A DNA stretch of 64,000 nucleotides from Paraburkholderia hospita (GTDB taxonomy: Bacteria; Pseudomonadota; Gammaproteobacteria; Burkholderiales; Burkholderiaceae), in contig NZ_CP026106.1 in the NCBI RefSeq assembly GCF_002902965.1, forward strand, positions 930,001-994,000, given 5' to 3'. Under the pieces are notes generated by a model that had not been told where the DNA came from, did not search any database, and saw only the letters and a program-made list of their open reading frames with translations. Position numbers and translations under genes: made by a program. This document shows positions 53,269 through 62,088 of this stretch, piece by piece. Position 1 is the first letter of the stretch. Every line of letters starts with the position of its first letter.

Positions 53269-54046
53269 CGCTGGCATCCGCATTTTGGCTTTGGTGTGCA
53301 TGCGTAGCCGTTGTGGGCTTGCCGTTGCGCTGGCATCCGCGCTTTGCCTTCGTGCTTCAAGCGTCGCCCCTGTGCGGGGCGGCACCTACTTTTCTTTGCC
53401 GCCGCAAAGAAAAGTAGGCAAAAGAAAGCGGCTCACACCGTCAGTTCTAGTTCTTGCCTGAGGGCCCTCAACCGGTCCCACACTTCACACGGCAAAGTCT
53501 TTGTTCGCGTTCGTTGCCAACGCTTTGAATACACGCCTCACCCACTTCAAACACCCGCACAAGGGCAAGCGGCAGCGAATGGTTTCTGCCGCCCAGGTGG
53601 CAAACGGTGTGTAGGTTGTCGCGACGTACACGTTAGCGCTCATACATGGTGGTGTGCGTGCGCTATCGTTCCGAAGTGAGGCGTGTGTAGCGCTACGGCC
53701 TACACACAGTTTGCCACCTGGATGGCGGAGGAATATCCGGCGCGGCACGCTGCAACACGGGTGCGTGAAGCGGGTGAGGCGTTCATTCGAAGCGTTGGCA
53801 ACGAACATGAGTCACGTGGTTGCCGTGTGAAGCGTGGGACCGTCTGGGGGCCCTCAGGCAATAACTAGAACTGGCGGTGTTAGCCGCTTTCTTTTGCCTA
53901 CTTTTCTTTGCGGCGGCAAAGAAAAGTAGGTGCCGCCCCGCACAGGGGCGACGCTTGAAGGGCAAACACCGTAACGCGGATGCCAGCGCAAACACAAGCA
54001 AAACCAAAACCGCACGCGCCACGAAGCCAAACCGCGGATGCCAGCG
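53269..54046. repeat. Large palindromic intergenic element, copy 4 (reverse core)
   Basis: Symmetrical about ~53657. Hairpins 53386-53417 and 53898-53929 are 512 bp apart. Inner 28-bp inverted repeat at 53588-53615 (one change, AAACGGTG) and 53699-53726 (one change, CTGGATGG), 111 bp apart. CGCTGGCATCCGCG-type units at 53269-53282 and 53328-53341; complements at 53975-53988 and 54033-54046. The core marker (complement of CACTTCGGACCGATAGCGCA, one change) at 53656-53678 reads in the same direction as copy 2. Lies between convergent NmrA and YdeP gene ends. Confidence 0.9.
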
Positions 54047-54095
54047 CAAACACAGGCAAACCACACCAGCGTCGCAGACACCAACAAACCCCGCG

Positions 54096-56420
54096 TTAAG
54101 CAGCCCGCGCCACAGGCGCAGAAGACGCCCTCAACAACACCGGAATCGACTTCGAAGTCGGCGTATTACACACATCAGCAACGCTATTCAACGGCACAAG
54201 CGGATTCGTCTCCGGATAATAAGCCCCGAGACACCCACGCGGAATGTCATACTCGACAAGCAAAAACCGCTCAGCACGCCGCTCGATCCCATCATCCCAG
54301 ATGGTTTCCATATCGACCCAATCGCCAGCCTTGAACCCAAGCATCGCGATATCAGCAGCATTCACAAACACCACGCGCCGCTGGTTATAAACCCCGCGAT
54401 AGCGATCATCCATCGCATAGATGGTCGTGTTGTACTGATCGTGCGACCGAGTCGTCATCAAGGTCATCGCACGTTCACCGTGCAGCCTCCGGGCCCGCTG
54501 GATCGGCGTATCGCGCTGAATCTGATGCACAACGAAGTTCGCCTTCCCCGTCTCCGTCTTCCAGTCGCGCTCGCGCGACGCAACCCGCAGATGGAACCCG
54601 CCCGGCTGCTCGATCCGCTTGTTGTACTCGTAAAAACCATCGATCGACCACTCAATCGCATCGCGAATCTTCGCGTAATCATTCGCGTAAGCAAGCCAGT
54701 CCACCTTCGCGCTGCCAAGCGTCGCCTCCGCAATCTGCGCAACGATACGCGTCTCCGACACGAGGTTGCCCGACGCAGGCGTGTTCATCCCGTACGACAC
54801 GTGAACCATGCTCATCGAGTCTTCGACAGTCACACCTTGCGCAACGCCATTCTGCAAGTCGATTTCAGTGCGCCCGAGCGTCGGCAGAATCAGCGCTGCC
54901 TTGCCATGCACGAGATGGCTGCGGTTGAGCTTGGTCGTGATATGCACCGTCAGGTCGCAGGCGCGCAGCGCTTCCCACGTGCGCGGCGTGTCCGGCGTCG
55001 CGATCGAGAAATTGCCGCCCAGGCCAATGAACACTTTCACGTGGCCTTCAAGCATCGCCTCGATCGTTTCGACCACGTCGTAGCCGTGACCGCGCGGCGG
55101 CTCGAAATCGAACACCTTGCCGAGCCGGTCGAGAAACGCGTCAGTGGGCTTTTCCTCGATGCCGATTGTGCGGTTGCCCTGCACGTTCGAGTGGCCGCGC
55201 ACCGGGCACAGGCCGGCGCCCAGACGGCCGATATTGCCGCGCATCATCATCAGGTTCGACAGCATGTGAACCGTCGGCACGGAATGCTTGTGCTGCGTGA
55301 TGCCCATGCCCCACGTCGAGATCACGCGCTTGCCGTTCACGTAGATGCGTGCGAGGTTCTCGATATCTTCGCGCGGCACGCCCGATTCTTCGACCAGCGC
55401 TTCCCAGCTTTGTCCGCGCAGATCGCCAGCGAAGGCTTCGAAGTTGGCCGTGTGTTCTTCGATGAACGCGACGTCGAGCACACGCTCGGCGTTCTGTTCG
55501 ACAGCGAGGTCGTCGAGTTCCAGCACACGCTTGGCTACGCCCTTGATCAGCGCGAAGTCGCCGCCGATCTTCGGCTGGATGAACGTCGACGCAATCTGCA
55601 CACCCGACGACAGCATGTCCGTCACGTGCTGCGGGCTCGCGAATCGTTCGAGGCCGCGCTCGCGCAACGGGTTGATCGACACAATGGTCGCCCCGCGTTT
55701 CGCGGCGTCACGCAGTTCGTTGAGCATGCGCGGGTGGTTCGTCGCCGGGTTCTGGCCGAAGATCAGCAGCGTGTCGGCGTGCTCGAAGTCTTCGAGCAAC
55801 ACCGTGCCCTTGCCGATGCCGACCGTGGTCGGCAGGCCGCGGCTCGTCGCCTCGTGGCACATGTTCGAGCAGTCGGGGAAGTTGTTCGTGCCGTACATGC
55901 GCACGAACAGTTGGTACAGGAACGCGGCTTCGTTGCTCGCCCGGCCCGACGTGTAGAACGCGGCGCGATGCGGACTGTCGAGCCCTTTCAGATGCTTCGC
56001 GATCAGTTGATACGCGGCGTCCCACGAAATGGGTTGGTACTTGTCCGTCAGCGGATCGAACACCATCGGATCAGTCAGGCGGCCATGCTGTTCGAGCGTG
56101 TAGTCGTCCTGCTTCATCAACTCGTCGATGGTGTGCTGCGCGAAGAACGCGGGCGTCACACGCTTGCTCGTCGCTTCCGCCGCAACGGCCTTCACGCCGT
56201 TTTCGCAGAACTCGAAGGTCGACGCGTGCTGGCGGTCCGGCCATGCGCAGCCCGGGCAGTCGAAGCCGTCCGCCTGGTTCTGCTTGAAAAGCGTCTTGTA
56301 CTTGCCCCCGGCGACCTTCTCCTTGACGAGATTGATCGCGACGTACTTCAATGCGCCCCATCCGGCGGCAGGCCCGATGTACGGTTCGATGCGGCCCGGT
56401 TTGGTGCTGGTCTTGTCCAT
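54096..56420 (-). CDS. FdhF/YdeP-family molybdopterin oxidoreductase
   Basis: 774 residues. Cytoplasmic (no Tat signal). CPGCAWPDR and CENG near the N-terminus provide cysteines for an iron-sulfur cluster; NFPDCSNMCHEATSRGL is the likely molybdenum-ligand Cys region; FGQNPATNHPRM, PVRGHSNVQGNRT and MTTRSHDQYNTT are cofactor-binding segments. YdeP relatives are formate-dehydrogenase-like enzymes; E. coli YdeP is linked to acid resistance but its reaction is unknown. ATG 56420. Divergent from the MocR-type regulator. Confidence 0.85.
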   Translation of the reverse strand: MDKTSTKPGRIEPYIGPAAGWGALKYVAINLVKEKVAGGKYKTLFKQNQADGFDCPGCAWPDRQHASTFEFCENGVKAVAAEATSKRVTPAFFAQHTIDELMKQDDYTLEQHGRLTDPMVFDPLTDKYQPISWDAAYQLIAKHLKGLDSPHRAAFYTSGRASNEAAFLYQLFVRMYGTNNFPDCSNMCHEATSRGLPTTVGIGKGTVLLEDFEHADTLLIFGQNPATNHPRMLNELRDAAKRGATIVSINPLRERGLERFASPQHVTDMLSSGVQIASTFIQPKIGGDFALIKGVAKRVLELDDLAVEQNAERVLDVAFIEEHTANFEAFAGDLRGQSWEALVEESGVPREDIENLARIYVNGKRVISTWGMGITQHKHSVPTVHMLSNLMMMRGNIGRLGAGLCPVRGHSNVQGNRTIGIEEKPTDAFLDRLGKVFDFEPPRGHGYDVVETIEAMLEGHVKVFIGLGGNFSIATPDTPRTWEALRACDLTVHITTKLNRSHLVHGKAALILPTLGRTEIDLQNGVAQGVTVEDSMSMVHVSYGMNTPASGNLVSETRIVAQIAEATLGSAKVDWLAYANDYAKIRDAIEWSIDGFYEYNKRIEQPGGFHLRVASRERDWKTETGKANFVVHQIQRDTPIQRARRLHGERAMTLMTTRSHDQYNTTIYAMDDRYRGVYNQRRVVFVNAADIAMLGFKAGDWVDMETIWDDGIERRAERFLLVEYDIPRGCLGAYYPETNPLVPLNSVADVCNTPTSKSIPVLLRASSAPVARAA

Positions 56421-56613
56421 GTGTTCTTGTGTCCGGTGTGGCTTGATGTTGAGGCTAGGGTAGTGGGGAATACGCGTACCCGGCGTGTACACAATGTGTG
56501 ATAGAAAAAGAGTACAGTTGCGACTGTTATCGACCGAAAGGCTCAATTTCGGTGAACTGTGCTCAAAATTTGGGCGCGGCGCCCGTCCGCTGTGCCTACG
56601 GCAGAGGCATCTC

Positions 56614-58041
56614 TTGAAGCTTTACGAAGAACTGGCGAAGGAAATCGAAGGGCAGATCCGGCGCGGCGTGTTCCGGCCGGGCGAGCGCGTGCCCTCCGTA
56701 AGGCAGACCAGCCAGCACCGGCAGATCTCGATCACGACGGTGCTGCGCGCGTACCTGATGCTGGAGAGCAAGGGCGTGATCCAGAGCCGCCCGCAGTCCG
56801 GCTACTTCGTGCGGCTCGGCGCGAACGACGCGCCGCCGCCCGTGCAGGAACTGGATGTATCGAAGCCAATCGCCGTGTCCGCGCAGGTCGACGTGAGCCG
56901 GCTCGTGCTGTCGACGCTGCGCTCCATCGGCAGCGACGAGGCCGTGCCGCTCGGCTCGCCGTATCCCGATCCCAGTCTGTATCCGTTCCAGAAGATCAAC
57001 CGATACGCCCACGTGATCGGCCGGCGCAAGACGCAATGGGGCGTCACCGACGAGCTGCCGCCAGGCAATCCCGATCTGATCCGGCAGATCGCCCGGCGCT
57101 ATCTGGAGAATGGCATCGCGATCGATCCGAACGAGATCGTCGTGACGGTCGGCGCGACGGAGGCGATCAATCTGTGTCTGCAGGCGGTCGCGAAACCCGG
57201 CGACACGGTCGCCGTCGAATCGCCGACCTTCTACGCGATGCTGCACGCCATCGAGCGCATGGGCATGCGCGCGATCGAAGTGGCGACGCATCCACGCGAA
57301 GGCATCGACCTCGGCGCGCTCGCGCACATACTGGATAAACGCAAAATCGCCGCGTGCATGGTGATGCCGAACTTCCAGAATCCGCTCGGCTTCCAGATGC
57401 CCGACGACAAGAAGCGCGAACTCGTCAAGTTGCTGACGCGGCACGACGTACCCGTCATCGAGAACGACGTCTATCACGAGCTGTACTTCGGCGACGTGCA
57501 TCCCGGCGCGCTGAAGAACTATGACAAGAAAGGGCTGGTGCTGCATTGCGCGTCGTTTTCGAAGACGCTCACGTCCGCGTACCGGATCGGCTGGGCGATG
57601 CCGGGCCGCTACCGCGAGCAGGTCGAGAAGCTCAAGTTTCTCAACACGCTGACCACGCCGTCGATTCCGCAGCTCGCGATTGCCGAATATCTGAAGCAGG
57701 ATGGCTATGAGCATCATCTGCGCAAGCTGCGCAAGGGCCTCGCGCAGCGCGCGAAGCTGATGACGACGATGGTCACGCGCTTCTTTCCCGAAGGCACGCG
57801 CGTGTCGCATCCGATGGGCGGCTACGTGCTGTGGGTCGAGCTGCCGCGCAGTGTCGATTCGATGCAGCTCTACAAGCTCGCGCTGGAGCACGGCATTACG
57901 GTTGGCCCCGGCTATATGTTCTCGACCACGAACGGGTATAGCCATTGCATCCGCTTGAATTACAGTTATGCATGGTCGCCGGAAATCGAGAGCGCGCTGA
58001 TGACGGTCGGCAAACTGGCGGCCGCGAGCATGCGCGAATGA
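56614..58041 (+). CDS. MocR-type regulator (GntR HTH fused to aminotransferase domain)
   Basis: About 475 residues. Winged helix at the N-terminus (KLYEELAKEIEGQIRRGVFRPGERVPSVRQTSQ...), linker, then a fold type I PLP-binding aminotransferase domain; PLP lysine in FSKTLTSAYRIGW. TTG 56614 (AGAGG upstream) gives the standard MocR start; the frame stays open back to 56485. Many MocR proteins regulate vitamin B6, GABA or amino-acid genes; target here is unknown but may be the divergent YdeP-type gene or itself. Confidence 0.82.
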   Translation: MKLYEELAKEIEGQIRRGVFRPGERVPSVRQTSQHRQISITTVLRAYLMLESKGVIQSRPQSGYFVRLGANDAPPPVQELDVSKPIAVSAQVDVSRLVLSTLRSIGSDEAVPLGSPYPDPSLYPFQKINRYAHVIGRRKTQWGVTDELPPGNPDLIRQIARRYLENGIAIDPNEIVVTVGATEAINLCLQAVAKPGDTVAVESPTFYAMLHAIERMGMRAIEVATHPREGIDLGALAHILDKRKIAACMVMPNFQNPLGFQMPDDKKRELVKLLTRHDVPVIENDVYHELYFGDVHPGALKNYDKKGLVLHCASFSKTLTSAYRIGWAMPGRYREQVEKLKFLNTLTTPSIPQLAIAEYLKQDGYEHHLRKLRKGLAQRAKLMTTMVTRFFPEGTRVSHPMGGYVLWVELPRSVDSMQLYKLALEHGITVGPGYMFSTTNGYSHCIRLNYSYAWSPEIESALMTVGKLAAASMRE

Positions 58042-58070
58042 GCTGACGTTTCGTCGAGAGGAGAACCGAC

Positions 58071-58379
58071 TTGAATCCGAATGATGCGGCACACGACAAG
58101 CATTGCGAAGACGATGACGACGATAACGAACTCGATCCCACCGTCGAGCAGTTGCTGATGCTGCTATGGGAAGCGTCGCGCGAATCGCCCGGCAAGCCGT
58201 GGTCGCTCGCGAAGATCAGCAAGCGTGCCGATCTCCCCATGAGCACGTTGCGGCGCTATTTCACGCAGTTGCAGTCGGCGGGCGTGATCGCCGTGCAGAT
58301 GGACGAGGAAGGGCGCGGATCGGCGTCGCTGACGGGCGAAGGGCTGGAGCTGTGCGAGGCGCTGTTCGGCGAGCCTTGA
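58071..58379 (+). CDS. Small winged-helix regulator
   Basis: 102 residues. Acidic N-terminus (EDDDDDNELD) then one winged helix: LLMLLWEASRESPGKPWSLAKISKRADLPMSTLRRYFTQLQSAGVIAV. No effector domain. TTG 58071 after GAGGAGAA. Starts 29 bp after the MocR gene, so co-transcribed. IclR/MarR-like fold; role unknown. Confidence 0.7.
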   Translation: MNPNDAAHDKHCEDDDDDNELDPTVEQLLMLLWEASRESPGKPWSLAKISKRADLPMSTLRRYFTQLQSAGVIAVQMDEEGRGSASLTGEGLELCEALFGEP

Positions 58380-58433
58380 GTCGCGTCGAAGCTTACCGAT
58401 GCGCATCGAAGCGCATCGAAGCCCGCGTGGCGC

Positions 58434-59588
58434 TTACGGCGTGGCTTCTTCCGAAGCCGGCAAGAACGACAGGCGCGACGCGAGCAGCATCACGCACGTG
58501 AGAATCGCAATGCCCGTCAGGATGCCCGCGAGCCGCAGCATCGCGGCGTGCGGATCGGCGGACCACGCGTGGTCCTGCACGAAAACCATGATGAAGGCGA
58601 TCGTGAACTGCCGGCCGATATAGCTCGCGCCCTGTTTGCCCGTCTGCACGTGGCAGCCTGCCCATATGCCCGCCGCCAGCGCGAGCAGGGACGGCACGAT
58701 CTGGCCTTGCATCAGCGGCAATAGCGCGATCCCAACCGCGCCCGCGATCAGGCAGCCCACCATGCGTTGCACCATCTTGTCGGCGACGGGCTTCTGCGAG
58801 CGCACGACGACGGAAGTGGGCGGCAGGATCATCACCGCGATCGTCGTCACGAGCGCCTGCGCGAAGCCGGGCAGATCGAGCGTGACGGTGAGCGCCGCGA
58901 GGATCGCAACGGCGATGCCCGCCTGCACGCCCAGCACCATGCGCGCGTGGCGCAGGGTCTCGAAGGTGGGCGGCGGGGCGTTCGCGGTAGCGGCAGCCGC
59001 CGCGACGACTTTCGATGCGGGCCGGCGCCGCTCATACCAGCTGATGCAGATGTGAAACGCGCCCGACACGAGGAGGCACGCAAACGTGCCGACGCACACC
59101 TCGGCGACGCGCATCATCGCGAACGACGCCGTCGGGCCGAACGCGATCAGCTTGTGCGCCTCGAACGTGACCAGCACCCACGTGATGCCGCCCAGCACCC
59201 ATGCATACGACGCCGACGAGCCGTTTCCGCGATAGACGCAGATGGCGCCGATCACGCCCAGCACGGGCACGAACAGCCACGGACGATCGCCGATGATCGG
59301 GCCCAGCAGCGTGCCGAGCAGGCCGCCGAGAATGGTGCCGAGCACGCGATGCAGCGCGCGTTGTGCGGAAGCCGAGAAGCGCGTCTGCATCACGGCGAAA
59401 CCGCTGATGGCGGCCCACCAGGTATAGGGCAGGTGCAGCAGATGCGCGAGCGCCACCGACAGGACGACCGAGATCACCGCTTCGACGCCGAACAGCGCAC
59501 GCTCGGGCGTCGGCTTCCAGGCGGCCAGTTCGCGGCCGAGCGCGGACAGCGCGTCACGGCCGATCTGCGTGAACATGCGGGCGCGCAT
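58434..59588 (-). CDS. FUSC-family inner-membrane protein (aromatic acid exporter type)
   Basis: 384 residues with two sets of about five membrane helices separated by a cytoplasmic linker (about 190-215). Starts TWWAAISGFAVMQTRFSASAQRALHRVLGTILGGLLGTLLG, typical of FUSC/AaeB-like proteins. Likely exports aromatic acids or similar compounds. No membrane-fusion partner adjacent. Downstream (30 bp) of the LysE gene on the same strand. Confidence 0.8.
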   Translation of the reverse strand: MRARMFTQIGRDALSALGRELAAWKPTPERALFGVEAVISVVLSVALAHLLHLPYTWWAAISGFAVMQTRFSASAQRALHRVLGTILGGLLGTLLGPIIGDRPWLFVPVLGVIGAICVYRGNGSSASYAWVLGGITWVLVTFEAHKLIAFGPTASFAMMRVAEVCVGTFACLLVSGAFHICISWYERRRPASKVVAAAAATANAPPPTFETLRHARMVLGVQAGIAVAILAALTVTLDLPGFAQALVTTIAVMILPPTSVVVRSQKPVADKMVQRMVGCLIAGAVGIALLPLMQGQIVPSLLALAAGIWAGCHVQTGKQGASYIGRQFTIAFIMVFVQDHAWSADPHAAMLRLAGILTGIAILTCVMLLASRLSFLPASEEATP

Positions 59589-59618
59589 GCGAACCTCGTC
59601 GAGATGGTGTGTGTGAGT

Positions 59619-60230
59619 TCAGCGCGTGGCGATGGCGGCCGCGGCGCCCGCCATCATCGTCGCGCTGGTGCGGTTCGCGATCTTCACCGCGCGGCGGCTG
59701 GTCAGCAGCGCGCGCGCCTTGACGGCGGCGAGCGCCCAGATGAAATCGACGGACATCAGCACGGCGAGCATCGTCAGCGTCAGTTCGAGCCACGCGAGCG
59801 TGCCGACACGCGACAGGTCGACGATGGTCGGCAGCAGCGCCAGATAGAAAACCATGATCTTGGGATTGCCGAGCGTGACCATCAGCCCCGCGACGAACAT
59901 GCGCCACGGCGACTGGCCGCTCGGCAGCGTGCTTTCGTGGACGTCGGTGGGCGCGAACCACATCTTCCATGCGAGGAACAGCAGATACGCGACGCCCGCG
60001 AACTTCAGCGCGATGAACACCAGCGCGAAGCTATGCGCGACGACTGCAAGGCCGGCGACCGCGCAGGTGAGCCACAGCGCTTCGCCGATCCACATTGCGG
60101 CGAGAAACGGCAGCACGTCGCGGAAGCCGTTGGTGAGCACGCGGGCGACGAGCGCCGCGATGCTCGGGCCGGGCGAGCCCGCGGCAACGATCAGCGCGAG
60201 CGCGAAGACGAGAAGACCGGAAAGTGCCAT
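59619..60230 (-). CDS. LysE/RhtB-family amino-acid exporter
   Basis: 203 residues, about six membrane helices. PGPSIAALVARVLTNGFRDVL at the N-terminus and GNPKIMVFYLALLP in the middle are LysE-family marks. Exports basic or other amino acids. Upstream in operon with the FUSC gene. ATG 60230. Confidence 0.82.
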   Translation of the reverse strand: MALSGLLVFALALIVAAGSPGPSIAALVARVLTNGFRDVLPFLAAMWIGEALWLTCAVAGLAVVAHSFALVFIALKFAGVAYLLFLAWKMWFAPTDVHESTLPSGQSPWRMFVAGLMVTLGNPKIMVFYLALLPTIVDLSRVGTLAWLELTLTMLAVLMSVDFIWALAAVKARALLTSRRAVKIANRTSATMMAGAAAAIATR

Positions 60231-60311
60231 CGAACGACTCCTTTGCGAAAGGGTCTGTGGCTGGATTATATCGGCGTGGCGGGTTGAGTTGCGCGGGCAA
60301 GCAGTGTCAAT

Positions 60312-60878
60312 ATGTCCGCTGAGCCTCTGCCAACCAACCCGATGCAACCACCCGTCGTTCACTATCGGCCTGCTGTGCCCGAAGATGTCCCGTCGATTCG
60401 CGTCGTCGAATGCGAGGCGGCGCAGCGTTTCGTCAGCGTCGGGCTGACGGGCATCGCGACCGCGCGCCCGATGGATGCGCCGTTCGTGCTGAAGAAGGTG
60501 GGGGCGTCGGAAGTGATCGTCGCGCAATGCGACGGCGAATGCGTCGGCTTCGTGATGTTCGCGATGCTGCGTGCGCGCATCTACGTCGAAGCGCTCGACG
60601 TCGTGCCCCAGCATGCGGGGCGGCGAATCGGCGCGGCCTTGCTCGATCAGGTTGACGTAAGGGCGCGAGAGACGGGCGCGACGTATGTCGAGCTGTCGAC
60701 GTTCCGGCATGTGCCGTGGAATGCGCCGTACTATCAGCGGCTCGGCTTTAGCGTGCTGGACGACGATGAACTCGATGCCGCGCTGCTGCGCATCCGCAAC
60801 TTGCGGATCGCGCGTGGCGTCGATGAAACGAAGCGCGTGTTCATGCGGCGCGCGGTGAAGCCCGCTGGGCATGAATGA
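60312..60878 (+). CDS. GNAT-family N-acetyltransferase
   Basis: 188 residues, one GNAT domain: VHYRPAVPEDVPSIRVVECEAAQRF opening, acetyl-CoA loop VVPQHAGRRIGAALLDQV (Q/R-x2-G-x-G/A type), and a C-terminal NAPYYQRLGFSVL. Acceptor unknown. ATG 60312. Confidence 0.82.
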   Translation: MSAEPLPTNPMQPPVVHYRPAVPEDVPSIRVVECEAAQRFVSVGLTGIATARPMDAPFVLKKVGASEVIVAQCDGECVGFVMFAMLRARIYVEALDVVPQHAGRRIGAALLDQVDVRARETGATYVELSTFRHVPWNAPYYQRLGFSVLDDDELDAALLRIRNLRIARGVDETKRVFMRRAVKPAGHE

Positions 60879-60910
60879 AAAAACGCGGCGGGAATCGCTC
60901 CCGCCGCGTT
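60877..60910 (-). terminator. Rho-independent terminator of the OYE gene
   Basis: Perfect 12-bp stem AACGCGGCGGGA/TCCCGCCGCGTT (60882-60893 and 60899-60910) with a T-run on the minus strand (A-run 60878-60883). It also lies just after the converging acetyltransferase gene. Confidence 0.85.
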
Positions 60911-60950
60911 CGTTGCATTACTGGCTGTTAGTTTCCAGCCCGTCGCGAGA

Positions 60951-62012
60951 TCAGTTGACGGTTTCCAGCGCCGGATAGTCGGTGTAGCCCGCTTCGCCTT
61001 GCGCATAGAACGTTGCGGGAACCGGCTCGTTCAGCGGCGCATCCAGCTCGAAGCGGCGCACGAGGTCCGGATTCGCGATATACAGCTTGCCCCACGCGAC
61101 AGCGTCCGCTTCGCCCGAGTCCAGCAGCTTTTGCGCGCTTTCCTTCGTGAACTTTTCGTTGGCGATATACACGCCGCCGAATTCCTTCTTCAGCAGCGGG
61201 CCGACGCGATCGTCGCCGAGCGCTTCGCGTGCCGCGATGAACGCGATCTTGCGCTTGCCGAGCTCACGCGCGACATAGCCGAACGTCGTGGCGGGATCGG
61301 TATCGCCCATCGTGTGCGAATCGCCGCGCGGCGCGAGGTGCATGCCCACGCGATCCGCGCCCCACACGTCGATACACGCGTCCGTCACTTCGAGCAGCAG
61401 GCGCGCGCGGTTTTCGATCGAGCCGCCGTATGCGTCGGTGCGCTTGTTGGTGCTGTCCTGCAGGAACTGGTCGAGCAGATAGCCGTTCGCGCCGTGCACC
61501 TGAACACCGTCGAAGCCCGCCTTCTTCGCGTTTTCCGCGCCCTTGCGATACGCGGCGACGATGCCCGGAATCTCCGAGATGTCGAGCGCGCGCGGCGTCA
61601 CGTACGGACGCTGCGGACGCACGAGGCTCACGTGGCCTTCCGGCGCGAGCGCGCTCGGCGCGACAGGCAGTTCGCCGTTCAGGAACACAGGGTCCGACAC
61701 ACGGCCGACGTGCCACAGTTGCAGGAAAATCTTGCCACCTTCCTTGTGGACGGCGTCCGTCACGAGCTTCCAGCCTGCCACCTGTTCATCCGACCAGATG
61801 CCCGGCGTGTCGGCGTAGCCGAGGCCTTGCGGCGTCACGGACGTGGCTTCGGAGATGATCAGGCCGGCGCTTGCGCGTTCGGCGTAGTACTTCGCCATCA
61901 ACGCGTTGGGCACGCGCACGTCGCCAGCGCGTTGACGCGTGAGCGGCGCCATCACGATACGGTTTTTCAGCGTGAGATCGCCAATCTGGAGCGGGTCGAA
62001 AAGTGTCGGCAT
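60951..62012 (-). CDS. Old yellow enzyme-family alkene reductase (NemA-like)
   Basis: 353 residues, FMN-binding TIM barrel. LFDPLQIGDLTLKNRIVMAPLTRQRA opening; H/N pair in FDGVQVHGANGYLLDQFLQ; DSTNKRTDAYGGSIENRARLLLEV is the OYE signature; LWHVGRVSDP present. Reduces activated C=C bonds (N-ethylmaleimide, nitro compounds) with NAD(P)H. Its neighbour upstream is a Cys-rich ArsR regulator, 76 bp away on the same strand. Confidence 0.88.
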   Translation of the reverse strand: MPTLFDPLQIGDLTLKNRIVMAPLTRQRAGDVRVPNALMAKYYAERASAGLIISEATSVTPQGLGYADTPGIWSDEQVAGWKLVTDAVHKEGGKIFLQLWHVGRVSDPVFLNGELPVAPSALAPEGHVSLVRPQRPYVTPRALDISEIPGIVAAYRKGAENAKKAGFDGVQVHGANGYLLDQFLQDSTNKRTDAYGGSIENRARLLLEVTDACIDVWGADRVGMHLAPRGDSHTMGDTDPATTFGYVARELGKRKIAFIAAREALGDDRVGPLLKKEFGGVYIANEKFTKESAQKLLDSGEADAVAWGKLYIANPDLVRRFELDAPLNEPVPATFYAQGEAGYTDYPALETVN

Positions 62013-62088
62013 GTTGTGTCAATCCTTGCAGGCGCATGGCCCGATGTGTCGAGACTGCATTCGGGGAAAGCGAAGACGCCGGCGTAAA

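Noticed and set aside
53877..56501. 874-codon open frame on the + strand
   Set aside because: Antisense to the well-supported YdeP-type gene and begins inside repeat copy 4; composition is Arg/His-rich as expected of a shadow frame in GC-rich DNA.
58767..60287. 506-codon + strand frame over the FUSC and LysE genes
   Set aside because: Crosses two real minus-strand genes and consists of Arg/His/Asp-rich shadow sequence.
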